DNA from: Candidatus Zixiibacteriota bacterium
Lineage (GTDB): Bacteria > Zixibacteria > MSB-5A5 > GN15 > FEB-12
Reading direction: 5' to 3'
DNA: 64,000 bases
Assembly: GCA_019038695.1 (NCBI GenBank)
Contig: JAHOYZ010000010.1
Coordinates: 186,001-250,000 of the forward strand
Part shown: positions 44,946 through 54,243 of the stretch, piece after piece
Layout: each line of letters starts with the position of its first letter
Position numbering within the stretch: position 1 is the stretch's first letter
Position numbers and translations under genes: made by a program
Notes under the pieces: model-generated
What the model was told of the DNA's origin: nothing
Databases searched by the model: none
The model's input: the letters and a program-made list of their open reading frames with translations, nothing else

Positions 44946-46316
44946 ATGACCGAAAAACCTATCTCCCAACGAATCGCTGAGTTCGCTGTCGGACTCAAAT
45001 ACGAAGACCTTCCAGCTGAAGTCGTCAACGAAGTCAAACGCTATCTCTACGACTCCATTGGCTGCTCCTACGGCGGCTACCACACCAAGGATGTGAATAT
45101 CCTCCGCGGCATTTACACAGGCATGGGCGGCACCGAAGAGGCTACTTTGCTCGGATTCGGCGACAAAATGCCGGCTGTCAATGCTACGCTGGTCAACTCG
45201 TTAATGATCCGCGCTCTCGATTTCAACGACATCTATTGGAAAGAAGACCCCTCGCATCCGTCCGACCTTATACCGGCCGCGCTGTCGGTCGGTGAGTTGG
45301 TCGATGCGTCGATGAAAGATATCATTGTCGCTATCGTGCTGGCCTATGAGTTTGAACAACGGTTGTGCGAGTTTGGCAAACCGGGTGTCCGCGAACGCAA
45401 ATGGCATCACGCCACATTGACCCAGTTTGTCTCGCCCATCGTAGCCGGCAAATTGCTTGGTTTGACTGTCGAACAGATGGTCAATGCCATAGGCATCAGT
45501 GGTTCCCACAATCACACTATCGGATGTCCGACTGCGGGCGCGTTGACGATGATGAAAAACACAGTCGATCCGATGGCGGTCCAGAGCGGCGTTTTTGCGG
45601 CGCTGATGGCGCAAAAAGGTTATACCGGCACCGTAGCCGTGTTCGAGGGCAAAGAGGGGTTGATGGATTGTTTCGGAGATGCCTGGGCGCCGAAGGCTCT
45701 TTTAGGAGGGTTGGGCGATTCGTATAGAATTATGCAGTGCAGCATGAAGGCGTTCCCGACCGAGGCGTTGACGCATACGCATATCTCTGCCACGCTCAAG
45801 AATGTCGTTCCTAACAAAATCACGTCTGACCAGATCGAAAGTGTTACAGTGACGACTATTGCCCGGGCCTGTGATATCCTGTTTGATTCCCACAAATATC
45901 GTCCGGAATCGCGCGAAACAGCCGACCATTCTTTGCCGTACTGTATTGCTGTGGCGCTGGTGGATCATAAGATTTCGGTCCAGTCGTTCTCCGAGGAAAA
46001 GCTCAAAGACAAGGCTATCTGGGAAGTGATTGACAAGATCAAGGGAGTGGCATCGGACGAGTTTGAGAAGATGTTCCCCGAGAAGCAGCCCTCGAAAGTG
46101 GTTGTGAAAACCAAGGACGGCAAAGAATACTCGGAGTATCTTGAGTATCCGAAAGGTGATCCGCGGGAGCCGATGACTATTGACGACCTGAGGTCCAAGT
46201 TTGGTGGCAATGCTGCTGGTTTGCTTGATGAAGCGCGTCAGAAAAGTGTCGAGGAGATGATTTTCTCCTGCGAGAAAATTTCCTGCCGCGAGTTCATGGC
46301 GAAGCTGGTGGTGTGA
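44946..46316 (+). CDS. MmgE/PrpD family protein
   Basis: A 456-residue MmgE/PrpD-family protein, normal length for the family. Typical elements are the N-terminal LKYEDLPAEVVNEVKRYLYD, ALDFNDIYWKEDPSHPSD, then GISGSHNHT and KAFPTEALTHTHI, and the late SLPYCIAVALVD. Members include 2-methylcitrate dehydratase and related dehydratases acting on tricarboxylic acids in the cytoplasm. AAGG lies 10 bases upstream of the ATG. It follows homoaconitase on the same strand, with the HEPN-like gene and two palindromes in between. A bidirectional terminator separates it from convergent pruA. Confidence 0.87.
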   Translation: MTEKPISQRIAEFAVGLKYEDLPAEVVNEVKRYLYDSIGCSYGGYHTKDVNILRGIYTGMGGTEEATLLGFGDKMPAVNATLVNSLMIRALDFNDIYWKEDPSHPSDLIPAALSVGELVDASMKDIIVAIVLAYEFEQRLCEFGKPGVRERKWHHATLTQFVSPIVAGKLLGLTVEQMVNAIGISGSHNHTIGCPTAGALTMMKNTVDPMAVQSGVFAALMAQKGYTGTVAVFEGKEGLMDCFGDAWAPKALLGGLGDSYRIMQCSMKAFPTEALTHTHISATLKNVVPNKITSDQIESVTVTTIARACDILFDSHKYRPESRETADHSLPYCIAVALVDHKISVQSFSEEKLKDKAIWEVIDKIKGVASDEFEKMFPEKQPSKVVVKTKDGKEYSEYLEYPKGDPREPMTIDDLRSKFGGNAAGLLDEARQKSVEEMIFSCEKISCREFMAKLVV

Positions 46317-46345
46317 GTTAGAGTAAATAAGTTGAGCCAACAGAA

Positions 46346-46386
46346 AAGGCCGCCGGATTTTCATATCCGACGGCCTTATTCTTTTT
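46346..46386. terminator. Bidirectional rho-independent terminator
   Basis: AAGGCCG plus CGGAT (46346-46358) pair with ATCCG plus CGGCCTT (46365-46377), with one internal mismatch. T-rich sequence follows on the plus strand and A-rich sequence precedes, so it can stop both the PrpD gene and the convergent pruA gene. Confidence 0.88.
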
Positions 46387-46412
46387 ACGAATATCCCTGG
46401 GGGCTAATAAGC

Positions 46413-48026
46413 TCACCCCATGAACGGGTATTTGTAGTCTTTCGGTGCCACAAAGGTTTCTTTCACGCTCCGAGGTGAGGTCCACCGCAGCATATTCTGA
46501 ATACCACCCGCTTTGTCGTTAGTACCTGAGGCACGACCGCCGCCAAATGGCTGTTGCCCTACTACGGCACCGGTAGGTTTGTCATTGATATAGAAGTTGC
46601 CGGCCGCATGACGCAGTGTCCGCTCGGCCAATGCAACCGCTTTGCGATCGACGGCGAAGATAGCGCCGGTCAGTGCATACGGCGATGTCTTGTCGCAAGT
46701 GTGCAACGTCTCAGCGAATTTCTCATCATCGTAGACATAAATTGTCACTACCGGACCAAAGATTTCCTCTTCCATCAACTTGAAATGCGGATCGGTGGTC
46801 ACTACGACAGTTGGGTCAATGAACCAGCCTTTGGAATCGTCGTACTTTCCACCACACAGAATCTCGGCGTCTTTGTGATCTTTAGCGTAATCGACATACT
46901 CAACAATTGAGCGATAAGCAGACTCATCTATAATGGCATTGAAGAAATTCGTAAAGTTTTCAGGGTCGCCCATCTTGATCGAATTAACCTGGGCTACGAG
47001 TTTCTTTTTGATCTCCGGCCAGAGCGATTTGGGCAGATAGCAGCGCGACGAGGCCGAACATTTCTGACCCTGGAACTCGAATGAGCCACGTGTAATGGCA
47101 GTTACCAGCATGTCAACATTGGCAGAGTTGTGGGCTACGATGAAATCCTTGCCGCCCGTCTCACCGACGATGCGCGGGTACGCTTTGTACTTGGCTATGT
47201 TTTCACCGACCGTTTTCCACATCATCTGGAACACACCGGTTGAACCAGTGAAATGGATGCCTGCCAGATTTTCGTTACGCAAGACTGCTTCACCAATTGC
47301 CGCCCCGCGAGCGAAGATCATATTGACTACGCCATCGGGAAGACCAGCTTCGCGGAGTATCTTCATCAGAAAATGCGAAGTGTAAACTGCGGTAGAGGCT
47401 GGTTTCCAGACGGATACGTTACCCATGATGGCCGGAGCCGTCGGCAGATTACCGTTGATGGAAACGAAGTTAAACGGCGTCACCGAAAACACAAAACCTT
47501 CCAGCGGACGGTGATCCATGCGGTCCCAGATCAGGGGAGCACTCTGGGGCTGGATGTCCGCTATCTGTTGTCCGTAGTGACAATTGAACCTGAAGAAATC
47601 GGCCAGTTCACAAACGGCATCGATCTCCGCCTGATAGATTGTCTTTGAATGAGCCAGCATTGTGGCCGCGTTGATCACATAACGATAGGGGCCAGCCAGC
47701 AAATCAGCGGCTTTTAGAAACACAGCGGCGCGTTGTTCCCAGGGCATAAACGCCCATGTCTTCTGAGCCTCCAGTGCTGTTTTGACGGCCATCTTAACTT
47801 CCGTCTCGCCGCCCTGGTGGTAGTATCCCAGGACCAATTTGTGATCGTGAGGAGCGGTGATCTTGATTCTGTTGCCGGTGGTGACTTCCTTCCCGTCGAT
47901 TACCATTGGGATATCGATCGGGTTGGCTTTCAGCTCCGCCAGAACTTTCTCAACACCGGCGCGCTCGGCTGAACCGGGAGCGTAGTCAAGAATCGGTTCG
48001 TTCTTCGGAATAGGGACTCGGTACAT
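46413..48026 (-). CDS. pruA: L-glutamate gamma-semialdehyde (1-pyrroline-5-carboxylate) dehydrogenase
   Basis: A 537-residue aldehyde dehydrogenase of the stand-alone P5CDH group (ALDH4A1-like). The catalytic Cys is in GQKCSASSR and the general base Glu in VGETGGKDF. The Rossmann motif GSTGVFQMM, the N-terminal start IPKNEPILDYAPGSAER and the C-terminal PFGGGRASGTNDKAGG are characteristic. It oxidises P5C to glutamate with NAD+, the second step of proline breakdown. No proline dehydrogenase gene lies within the window, so the putA/prodh partner is elsewhere. It is convergent with the PrpD-family gene and shares its terminator. Confidence 0.9.
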   Translation of the reverse strand: MYRVPIPKNEPILDYAPGSAERAGVEKVLAELKANPIDIPMVIDGKEVTTGNRIKITAPHDHKLVLGYYHQGGETEVKMAVKTALEAQKTWAFMPWEQRAAVFLKAADLLAGPYRYVINAATMLAHSKTIYQAEIDAVCELADFFRFNCHYGQQIADIQPQSAPLIWDRMDHRPLEGFVFSVTPFNFVSINGNLPTAPAIMGNVSVWKPASTAVYTSHFLMKILREAGLPDGVVNMIFARGAAIGEAVLRNENLAGIHFTGSTGVFQMMWKTVGENIAKYKAYPRIVGETGGKDFIVAHNSANVDMLVTAITRGSFEFQGQKCSASSRCYLPKSLWPEIKKKLVAQVNSIKMGDPENFTNFFNAIIDESAYRSIVEYVDYAKDHKDAEILCGGKYDDSKGWFIDPTVVVTTDPHFKLMEEEIFGPVVTIYVYDDEKFAETLHTCDKTSPYALTGAIFAVDRKAVALAERTLRHAAGNFYINDKPTGAVVGQQPFGGGRASGTNDKAGGIQNMLRWTSPRSVKETFVAPKDYKYPFMG

Positions 48027-48294
48027 TTCTGGAAATCCTCCTTACATATCTATTTTCATCACATCGCTTACACAACAATATGTCAACCAGGCTCAGGCAA
48101 AGTACTGCCTTATGAGAGACCGGTTCATCCCGCCAAGACAAAGAGCCCTGACCGGGATTGCATGATAAAGAGAAAGCGAGCTTTGGGCAAGACTAAGGCA
48201 ACTTATTTCGGAGTGATTCCCTGGGCAAGAATACGAATATTTGATCGATAAATGAACTCGGTCGGGACCTCATGCAACCCGAATGCAGCCTAAT

Positions 48295-49272
48295 TCAGAC
48301 TTGGGTTTTTTCGAGAGCCAGTCCAGAACCGAGGAGGTGGATGAACTCCACCAGGATGCGTCGGTCGAATTTGCCGGTATCTTCTCTCATTTTCATCAAA
48401 ACCTGGAAAGGGGTTGGCTTCACCATAAACCCGTCACTGGAATGAAGAGTCTCATCATAATGATCACAGATAGCCACTATACGCCCCGCCTTGCTGATCT
48501 GGGATGCCCTCAATTCGTGGGGGAAACCGGAGCCGTCCAGCCGTTCCTGATGTTCGAGAATGGGAAACAGAGCACTTCGAGGTACAACTTCAACACTCTT
48601 AAGCATATCAGTTCCAATGACCGGGTATCTCTTCAGGCGTGAGTTCGAAACATGCGTTTTGTTGTCAGCCCGGAAATAGTAGTTGGGGTCAATGATCCTC
48701 TTTCCGATCTCATGCAGGAGAGCACCTACACCCAGTCCATGCAGCAAATCACCGTCCTCAATGCCACAACGAAGGCCCAGCAGTATCGCAAGGTTGCCTA
48801 CGTTGATGGCGTGAGCTATTGGGAATGTAGTTGTAGGTCGGCTACTAGTCATGACCCGTTGGGTCTGGTCACCCTGAACAGCCAGGGCGACGTGGTTACG
48901 ACATTGATCAACAGTTCCTCGTATCGCAGCTTCTGATCGGGGATCAGTAAGAACCTGATCCAGAACACCTACTGATATCTCGGTCAGACTCTCAAGCTTG
49001 GTTTCAACCGACACTGATTCGTCCCGAAGTAAGTAGGGTAATCTCCTTATCATGAATTCCTGAAGCTTGCCCTTCTGCGATGCCGGCACATAGAGTGTTT
49101 CTTGCCCCTTGGTCTTGAGGTTATCGAGGTCTTTCTGGGCTATGCTGACGTTACTACGTCGAAATAACCTGAGAGAATCAGCCATTTCTTGGTACAGGTC
49201 AAATTTGCAAACCGAATCTGCCGTAATTGAATCAAGACCGATGGCGAGGAAATCGGGGCTATTGAGAGGCAT
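48295..49272 (-). CDS. Degenerate HD-GYP paralog, probably inactive
   Basis: A 325-residue paralog of the HD-GYP protein at 1117-2130, with the same N-terminal domain (FDLYQEM matching FDLYIEV) and a C-terminal HD-GYP-like domain. Key ligands have changed: HD is H187-E188, the following His is Tyr216 (RYPVIG for HPxxG), and the HH pair is H241-Q242. GYP has become GSGFP (247-251). Loss of three ligands suggests it does not hydrolyse c-di-GMP and may bind it or act as a regulator. Weak ribosome site. It lies 0.25 kb from tRNA-Glu on the same strand. Confidence 0.82.
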   Translation of the reverse strand: MPLNSPDFLAIGLDSITADSVCKFDLYQEMADSLRLFRRSNVSIAQKDLDNLKTKGQETLYVPASQKGKLQEFMIRRLPYLLRDESVSVETKLESLTEISVGVLDQVLTDPRSEAAIRGTVDQCRNHVALAVQGDQTQRVMTSSRPTTTFPIAHAINVGNLAILLGLRCGIEDGDLLHGLGVGALLHEIGKRIIDPNYYFRADNKTHVSNSRLKRYPVIGTDMLKSVEVVPRSALFPILEHQERLDGSGFPHELRASQISKAGRIVAICDHYDETLHSSDGFMVKPTPFQVLMKMREDTGKFDRRILVEFIHLLGSGLALEKTQV

Positions 49273-49524
49273 TGGTCTCTTTCAACTCTCCAGCCCCCAT
49301 ATATTTAGACAACCAGTCGGGCCACGTCGGGTACTGATGAGTGTTATCACCTCCGACCGTGGCTTTCTGCAACTACACAAATTATCGGCATCATCCGGCC
49401 GGACTTGACAGGCGAGCTCACTGATAATCTCATCAGCAACACACCTAACGAATAGACCATGATCTATGTTAATGTTGGACAATGACATTTCATCAAATGG
49501 AGATCAGTAGAAAGTGACAAAAAA

Positions 49525-49600
49525 TGGTGACCCCAACGGGAATCGAACCCGTGTTTACGCCGTGAAAGGGCGTCGTCCTAGGCCACTAGACGATGGGGTC
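49525..49600 (-). tRNA. tRNA-Glu (anticodon TTC)
   Basis: Read on the minus strand, acceptor arm GACCCCA pairs with TGGGGTC, followed by discriminator A and encoded CCA. The anticodon loop CTTTCAC within an ACGCC/GGCGT stem gives TTC (Glu). The T-arm has GGGTTCGATTCCC. A run of T's follows the CCA, consistent with transcription termination. Confidence 0.95.
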
Positions 49601-49754
49601 ACATAATCTCGTGGCGGCACATATTATACCCTTTTCGGCTGATCTGTCAAGAAGATAAACACAACAGGTCAAGCCATCTCCAATCTTAATCCCAGAATAA
49701 CTCCGGTTGGCTATCTGGCCTGAGAATATGTCGTTATGATGCACCGACTACAGA

Positions 49755-51191
49755 TTAGAATACTTCGGCGCTGAAACGATATATTTCGACGTCGTCCTTC
49801 TTGTAGCTGTTCATGGGCAGGCCCGCTTTCAGGCAGGTTTGCTGAAGAAATTCAGTTACGCCCCAACCATTTTCGGTAGCTACTTGCGGGAGAAGTAATC
49901 CGGTGTGCAGTTCGAGCTTCACCAAAAGTCCATCCCGTCCGACCTTAATCTCGCCGAAATCATGTACTCGCTCAAGGTGTGACAAAACCGAAATCTCGAT
50001 TTTTGCGTCCAGAAATTCGACCGGTGTTAGTTTTGGGAATCGGGGATCCTCAAATGCCGCCGCCACAGCCATCCCGGAGATAGTCTTATAGAGTGGCTGT
50101 ACTGCCCGGATCTGGCCAATACACCCTCGCAGTTTACCATTGAGAGTGATCGTAACAAAAGCACCCTTGTTGTCCTGCAAAGATTCGTATGGGGTCGGTT
50201 CGTACTCCCTTCCAGACAGGTGAGAGGCGATAGCATCTTTGGCAATCTTCAGCAGGCATTGCCTGTCTTCGTCAGTGAGTCCGGGTTTTTTCATTCGGGC
50301 TGGCATGGCACCCATCGTAGGCGAGGTCGATACGGCTTTCTTTTCCGCCACCATCACGGCTGATAGATATCCAACGACATCATCAAAATCACCGGTTGTC
50401 TCGCCCGAGGTAGTATAATGCAGGAACTGCATTGTACCGGCTCCCAGTCGTTTGGCGGCTATCATTGCGGCGGCCATCGGCCCCCCGCCACAGGCTTCTC
50501 CGCGACCGGATTCGAGAGTATCTATCAGCATCTGTGGGTCATATTTTTCAATAGCTGTCCGCACCGTACCATCCATCCGGTTGGCGATTTTCACGGGATG
50601 CTGGTGGGACAGATCGCTGGATGCAACTATGAGGCTGTTGGTGCCTTTCAGAGCCGACGCCAGCGTTTCGCCGAGGCCGCGGATGTTGTCCCCTTCCTGT
50701 TCACCCATAACAATTGCGACCAGTTTGAATTGGCCTAACACTACCTGAAGAAACGGTAACTGAACTTCCAGGGCGTGCTCACCGCGCGTACTGCCACTGG
50801 CGTGCCCCTGGTTGGAGAGATAGACTGAGGGGTTGATGTCGGCAATTCGGGCCGACAATTCAAAGTCGGTAGCGATCTCGCCCAGCGGAGTTCGGTAGCC
50901 GCCGCCGTCATATACCGATGAACCACGGAAAAACACATAGTGCGAAGGGGATATGATAACGACGGTGTCGAACTGCTCACCCTCAAGCATTTTGTAGGCG
51001 TGGGCGGCAGTGTTACCGGAATAGATATACCCGGCGTGGGGAACGATAAGCGCCCGGGGGTGTCCCTGGACGGGAGCTTTCTTTGTTTCCGAGAACATGG
51101 TGGCTATTGTTTTTGTAAGCTCACCCGGAGATTTGGGGTAGAACTTTCCCGCCCAGGCGGGGGGTCTGATATCGAATCGACTGTCACTCAT
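49755..51191 (-). CDS. MEMO1-AMMECR1 fusion protein (AmmeMemoRadiSam B plus A)
   Basis: About 478 residues from the preferred ATG. The N-terminal two-thirds is a MEMO1-family domain (IVPHAGYIYSGNTAAHAY, SSDLSHQHP), and the C-terminal third is an AMMECR1 domain with the hallmark LRGCIGQI. Both are components of the AmmeMemoRadiSam system, which normally includes a radical SAM protein; none is seen in this window. The function is still undefined in the literature I know, and fusion of the two supports a physical partnership. AGAGGA lies upstream of ATG 51191; an extra in-frame TTG at 51221 is less likely. Confidence 0.87.
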   Translation of the reverse strand: MSDSRFDIRPPAWAGKFYPKSPGELTKTIATMFSETKKAPVQGHPRALIVPHAGYIYSGNTAAHAYKMLEGEQFDTVVIISPSHYVFFRGSSVYDGGGYRTPLGEIATDFELSARIADINPSVYLSNQGHASGSTRGEHALEVQLPFLQVVLGQFKLVAIVMGEQEGDNIRGLGETLASALKGTNSLIVASSDLSHQHPVKIANRMDGTVRTAIEKYDPQMLIDTLESGRGEACGGGPMAAAMIAAKRLGAGTMQFLHYTTSGETTGDFDDVVGYLSAVMVAEKKAVSTSPTMGAMPARMKKPGLTDEDRQCLLKIAKDAIASHLSGREYEPTPYESLQDNKGAFVTITLNGKLRGCIGQIRAVQPLYKTISGMAVAAAFEDPRFPKLTPVEFLDAKIEISVLSHLERVHDFGEIKVGRDGLLVKLELHTGLLLPQVATENGWGVTEFLQQTCLKAGLPMNSYKKDDVEIYRFSAEVF

Positions 51192-51279
51192 GTTTTTTCT
51201 TTGTCCTCTGGATACACTCAACCACTTCTGTACTCATGGTACGACGGGGAAGAGGAAAAGTCAAATAGGGGGTGAGGGG

Positions 51280-52245
51280 CTAGAACGGAAGGTCTACATG
51301 TTCGTATTTACCCTTGTAAGCGATGTGCCCATCAATCGTGTGAATGATTGTATAATTCCTTTGCGGAGATTCAAACGAAAACCCATTTTGTGGCTCGGTG
51401 TAATCACGTGAAATAACCCCCTTTGAGAAACAGAACTCAAACATGTATTGGTATTGCTCCTCACTCATCTTGTTATAGCTAATACTCAGACCGTTCTCAC
51501 GTAAATTGACGCTTGTAACGAACTGTTGCCTTCTATGAAAACAAAGAGGTCCAAACTTCGTCCGACCTCCATATTTTGCTCGTAGCACGGGATCTAGTAA
51601 ATTCAGAAGTGTTACACGCTCAGCGTCGGAGCGACAAACCAGATATGCCAGGTGATCATCCAACGATAGTCTTCTCGGTATAACTACTTCTGCACACCGA
51701 CTCGCAACTATTGTACGCTTGAACTGAGGATCAGACATCCCGGTACCATCATCGTGATATATCTTTGAAAAATCCAACATAGATAGATCAGCTGTATCGT
51801 CATAGGTTTGAGAACTCTGCAGAGCGAGGTTCTGTTCGCTAAACCTCATATCGGGGATTGAAAGAACACTCTTTGACGAAAACAACAGGTACACCGGTAC
51901 AGGGCAATGAGCGTCGTGCTCAGTCTTGAGATTGCCACCTAAGGTAAAACCCTCAATATGCCATAATGGTGGGGTTTTTGGACGAAAATACAATCTCACG
52001 AAATCCCCGATCCAGTCCGGTGAGTTCTGGAGTACGCTCTGGCTGGCCGAATCACACTTAAGTAACGAACCGCTCTTAGCATTATTCCGGCTGAGTAGGT
52101 AGCCATTCATCAGAATCGCGGGGATATTATCTATGTCGGTGTAGTGAAATAGAAAATTCGGCCAGAAGCGTTTGTTCTTGTATTTAACTCGCAAGTTGTC
52201 AATGAATTGTCGAACATCATCTTTGATTGGAAAAGACGTGTTCAT
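51280..52245 (-). CDS. darT: DarT-like DNA ADP-ribosyltransferase toxin (DUF4433)
   Basis: A 321-residue DUF4433 protein, longer than compact DarT toxins. Characteristic elements are the NAD-binding LFHYTDIDNIPAILMNGYLL, VRLYFRPKTPPLWH, and CAEVVIPRRLSLD with the catalytic-type Glu about residue 187. DarT enzymes transfer ADP-ribose to bases in single-stranded DNA, blocking replication, and act in toxin-antitoxin and phage defence. Its ATG overlaps the stop of darG by 4 bases (ATGA), so the antitoxin gene is upstream. The C-terminal 100 residues (FCFSKGVISRDY region) are extra relative to the minimal toxin. Confidence 0.85.
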   Translation of the reverse strand: MNTSFPIKDDVRQFIDNLRVKYKNKRFWPNFLFHYTDIDNIPAILMNGYLLSRNNAKSGSLLKCDSASQSVLQNSPDWIGDFVRLYFRPKTPPLWHIEGFTLGGNLKTEHDAHCPVPVYLLFSSKSVLSIPDMRFSEQNLALQSSQTYDDTADLSMLDFSKIYHDDGTGMSDPQFKRTIVASRCAEVVIPRRLSLDDHLAYLVCRSDAERVTLLNLLDPVLRAKYGGRTKFGPLCFHRRQQFVTSVNLRENGLSISYNKMSEEQYQYMFEFCFSKGVISRDYTEPQNGFSFESPQRNYTIIHTIDGHIAYKGKYEHVDLPF

Positions 52246-53153
52246 ATTTGAAGGCGGTTGTTCGGTCGCACTTCACTGCTGAATAGGTCCCGCTCTATCT
52301 TGACCGGCCGGAGCTGCAGAGCCGGGGAGGACTCTGTACCCAACACTATCAACGGCCTTACATACTCAAGCTTCAGCATCAGCGAAATTACGGCATCAGA
52401 AAGACTGAAACCCATTTGCACAAGGTCTTGCGTCTGGCACACTCCCTTATCTCTAATGAATTGCCAGAGCTCCAGCCAACCAGTCGCTACATCGTCACCT
52501 CTCCAGGGCGCTGATAATAGCACACCATGTTGCCTGATACAGAACCGATCACCTTCCTCGAATACCTCGAAGGCCTCGCCCGTTGAATCCTCGAAGTGCT
52601 TTGAAGCTTTACTGAGTCCCAACAAGTCAGTCTTGAACTCTTCAAACGGCAAGGATACCGGTTCCGAAATCAGCCACAACCGCATTTCCTTGAGTTCCTT
52701 GTGCTCAGGAGACACAAACCGGTCGATTTCGTATACGAAGATGTCAATCGGTAGCTTCCTGAGATGTTTCTCCATCAATGGTTTCACAACTTGCCATTCC
52801 AATTCGCCATTACCACAACCCAATTGAGGGAAGGCCACCGAGCGAAGACCAAGACGTTCGTAATTGGCCACAAAGGTTGCCAATCCACGTTCGATCCACT
52901 CAAGCCTTGAGGGTTGTCTCCAATGCTGTTTCGTGGGGAAGCTGAGCACACTTTTGTTCGGTGTATGGTAGATCCAGAGCTTCCCAGTTGTGAACTCCCC
53001 CCGTTCGCAGAGCTGCTGGTATTCCTTGAACATCTCGGGGAAAAGCCGCTTGAACTCCTTGGCCAGCCCTTTGCCCATGGCCCCGACGGTGTTGACTGTA
53101 TTCACCAACGTTTGGGCCGGAGAGTTAAAGATATTTCCTTCGACAAACAGCAC
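52242..53153 (-). CDS. darG: DarG-like macrodomain antitoxin
   Basis: A 303-residue protein with an N-terminal macrodomain (1-150: GNIFNSPAQTLVNTVNTVG, GKGLAKEFK, AFPQLGCGNGELEW) and a C-terminal region of about 150 residues with a probable winged-helix segment (CQTQDLVQMGFSLSDAVIS). DarG macrodomains remove ADP-ribose from DNA and the C-terminal region can bind the toxin. The start is GTG at 53153 with AAGGAG about 7 bases upstream. It is followed directly by darT with a 4-base overlap. The antitoxin-first order differs from the darT-darG order I recall for described operons. Confidence 0.85.
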   Translation of the reverse strand: MLFVEGNIFNSPAQTLVNTVNTVGAMGKGLAKEFKRLFPEMFKEYQQLCERGEFTTGKLWIYHTPNKSVLSFPTKQHWRQPSRLEWIERGLATFVANYERLGLRSVAFPQLGCGNGELEWQVVKPLMEKHLRKLPIDIFVYEIDRFVSPEHKELKEMRLWLISEPVSLPFEEFKTDLLGLSKASKHFEDSTGEAFEVFEEGDRFCIRQHGVLLSAPWRGDDVATGWLELWQFIRDKGVCQTQDLVQMGFSLSDAVISLMLKLEYVRPLIVLGTESSPALQLRPVKIERDLFSSEVRPNNRLQI

Positions 53154-53264
53154 TGGGTACTCCTTACTTGCTATCTTGCATCAATAGAATATAAACTCAC
53201 AAGCCAATTGGCTGTACGCTGATAGTAACTCAACTCAGTAATGTACGCAATCACTTTCCCCCTC

Positions 53265-54095
53265 CTACATCCTCTCGACACAACCGGCGATGAGTTCGCG
53301 GAGTTTTGGTTCGGCTTTCGTTGCGTTGCCGATTACGTCATCAAGCGAACAGGGTTTCATCGCATCCGGTAAACCCATATCCGTTACAATCGAGAAGCCC
53401 AATACTTTGTTGTGTTGATGATGCGCTGTGATTGCTTCCGGTACGGTTGACATCCCGACCGCGTCCGCACCAAAACCACGCAACATCCGATACTCAGCGG
53501 CTGTCTCAAGGCATGGTCCTGTCAGGCCAACATAAACCCCTTCCTGCAAGCGAAGGTTCTGCTCCATCGCGACATCTTTGGCAAGTTGCTGGTATTCACG
53601 ATTGTAGACCTCGAACATATCCGGGAAACGGTCGCCCCAGTTGTCATCATTGGGACCGATCAGCGGGTTGCCGGGGAAGAAATTGATATGGTCCTTGATG
53701 AGCATAATATCCCCCGCCTTGAAATTGGGATTCATACCCCCGCAGGCATTGGAAAGAATCAGCGTTTCGATGCCAAGTTTCTTGAGGGTCCGGACGGGAA
53801 AAGCAATCTGCTGGAAACTGTATCCCTCATAGAAATGAAACCGCCCCTGCATACAGACTACAGATTTGCCGCGCAGTTTGCCAAAAAGCAAACGTCCGGC
53901 ATGGGATTCTACTGTCGAGACGGGGAAGTGGGGGATTTTGTCGTAGTCGACAGTGCCGACCATCTCGATTCCATCAACGAGCGAGCCAAGGCCGGTACCG
54001 AGAATGATCCCGATCTGGGGTTTGAAGTCTATTTGGCTTTTTATGTAATCGGTCGCTTCATCAAGCATACGATGCATGTCTTCTATGGTCTGCAC
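53265..54095 (-). CDS. punA: Purine nucleoside phosphorylase, class I
   Basis: A 276-residue trimeric-type PNP. Signatures are the phosphate-binding GIILGTGLGSL, ESHAGRL, MQGRFHFYEGY, LSNACGGMNP, and GLTGPCLETAAEYRML with GADAVGMSTVPEAI carrying the base-contacting region. It cleaves inosine and guanosine with phosphate to the free base and ribose-1-phosphate in the cytoplasm. GTG start with AAGGAG at ideal spacing. It is on the same strand as divIVA but separated by that gene's terminator at 54175-54222. Confidence 0.9.
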   Translation of the reverse strand: MQTIEDMHRMLDEATDYIKSQIDFKPQIGIILGTGLGSLVDGIEMVGTVDYDKIPHFPVSTVESHAGRLLFGKLRGKSVVCMQGRFHFYEGYSFQQIAFPVRTLKKLGIETLILSNACGGMNPNFKAGDIMLIKDHINFFPGNPLIGPNDDNWGDRFPDMFEVYNREYQQLAKDVAMEQNLRLQEGVYVGLTGPCLETAAEYRMLRGFGADAVGMSTVPEAITAHHQHNKVLGFSIVTDMGLPDAMKPCSLDDVIGNATKAEPKLRELIAGCVERM

Positions 54096-54174
54096 AAGTC
54101 AGCTCCTTCCGATGGATAGCATTTCGTTGTTTCTGGCAGGAATATAAGGCAGGCGTAGCTGTAGGAAAAGGCAC

Positions 54175-54222
54175 AAAAAAAAGAACCGGCCAGGGTAGGG
54201 GAGTCGTCTGCGGCCGGTTCTT
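54175..54222 (-). terminator. Rho-independent terminator of the DivIVA gene
   Basis: An 11-bp perfect stem (AAGAACCGGCC at 54181-54191 with 54212-54222) and, on the minus strand, a run of eight T's. It lies 22 bases past the stop of the DivIVA-domain gene. Confidence 0.9.
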
Positions 54223-54243
54223 CTTATCGAGTGGGTATGTTAT

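Noticed and set aside
45702-46364. 220-codon open frame on the minus strand
   Set aside because: Antisense to the PrpD-family gene and crosses the bidirectional terminator.
49525-53153. Genomic island integrated at tRNA-Glu carrying DarTG
   Set aside because: No integrase gene and no repeat of the tRNA 3' end was found, and housekeeping-type genes lie between.
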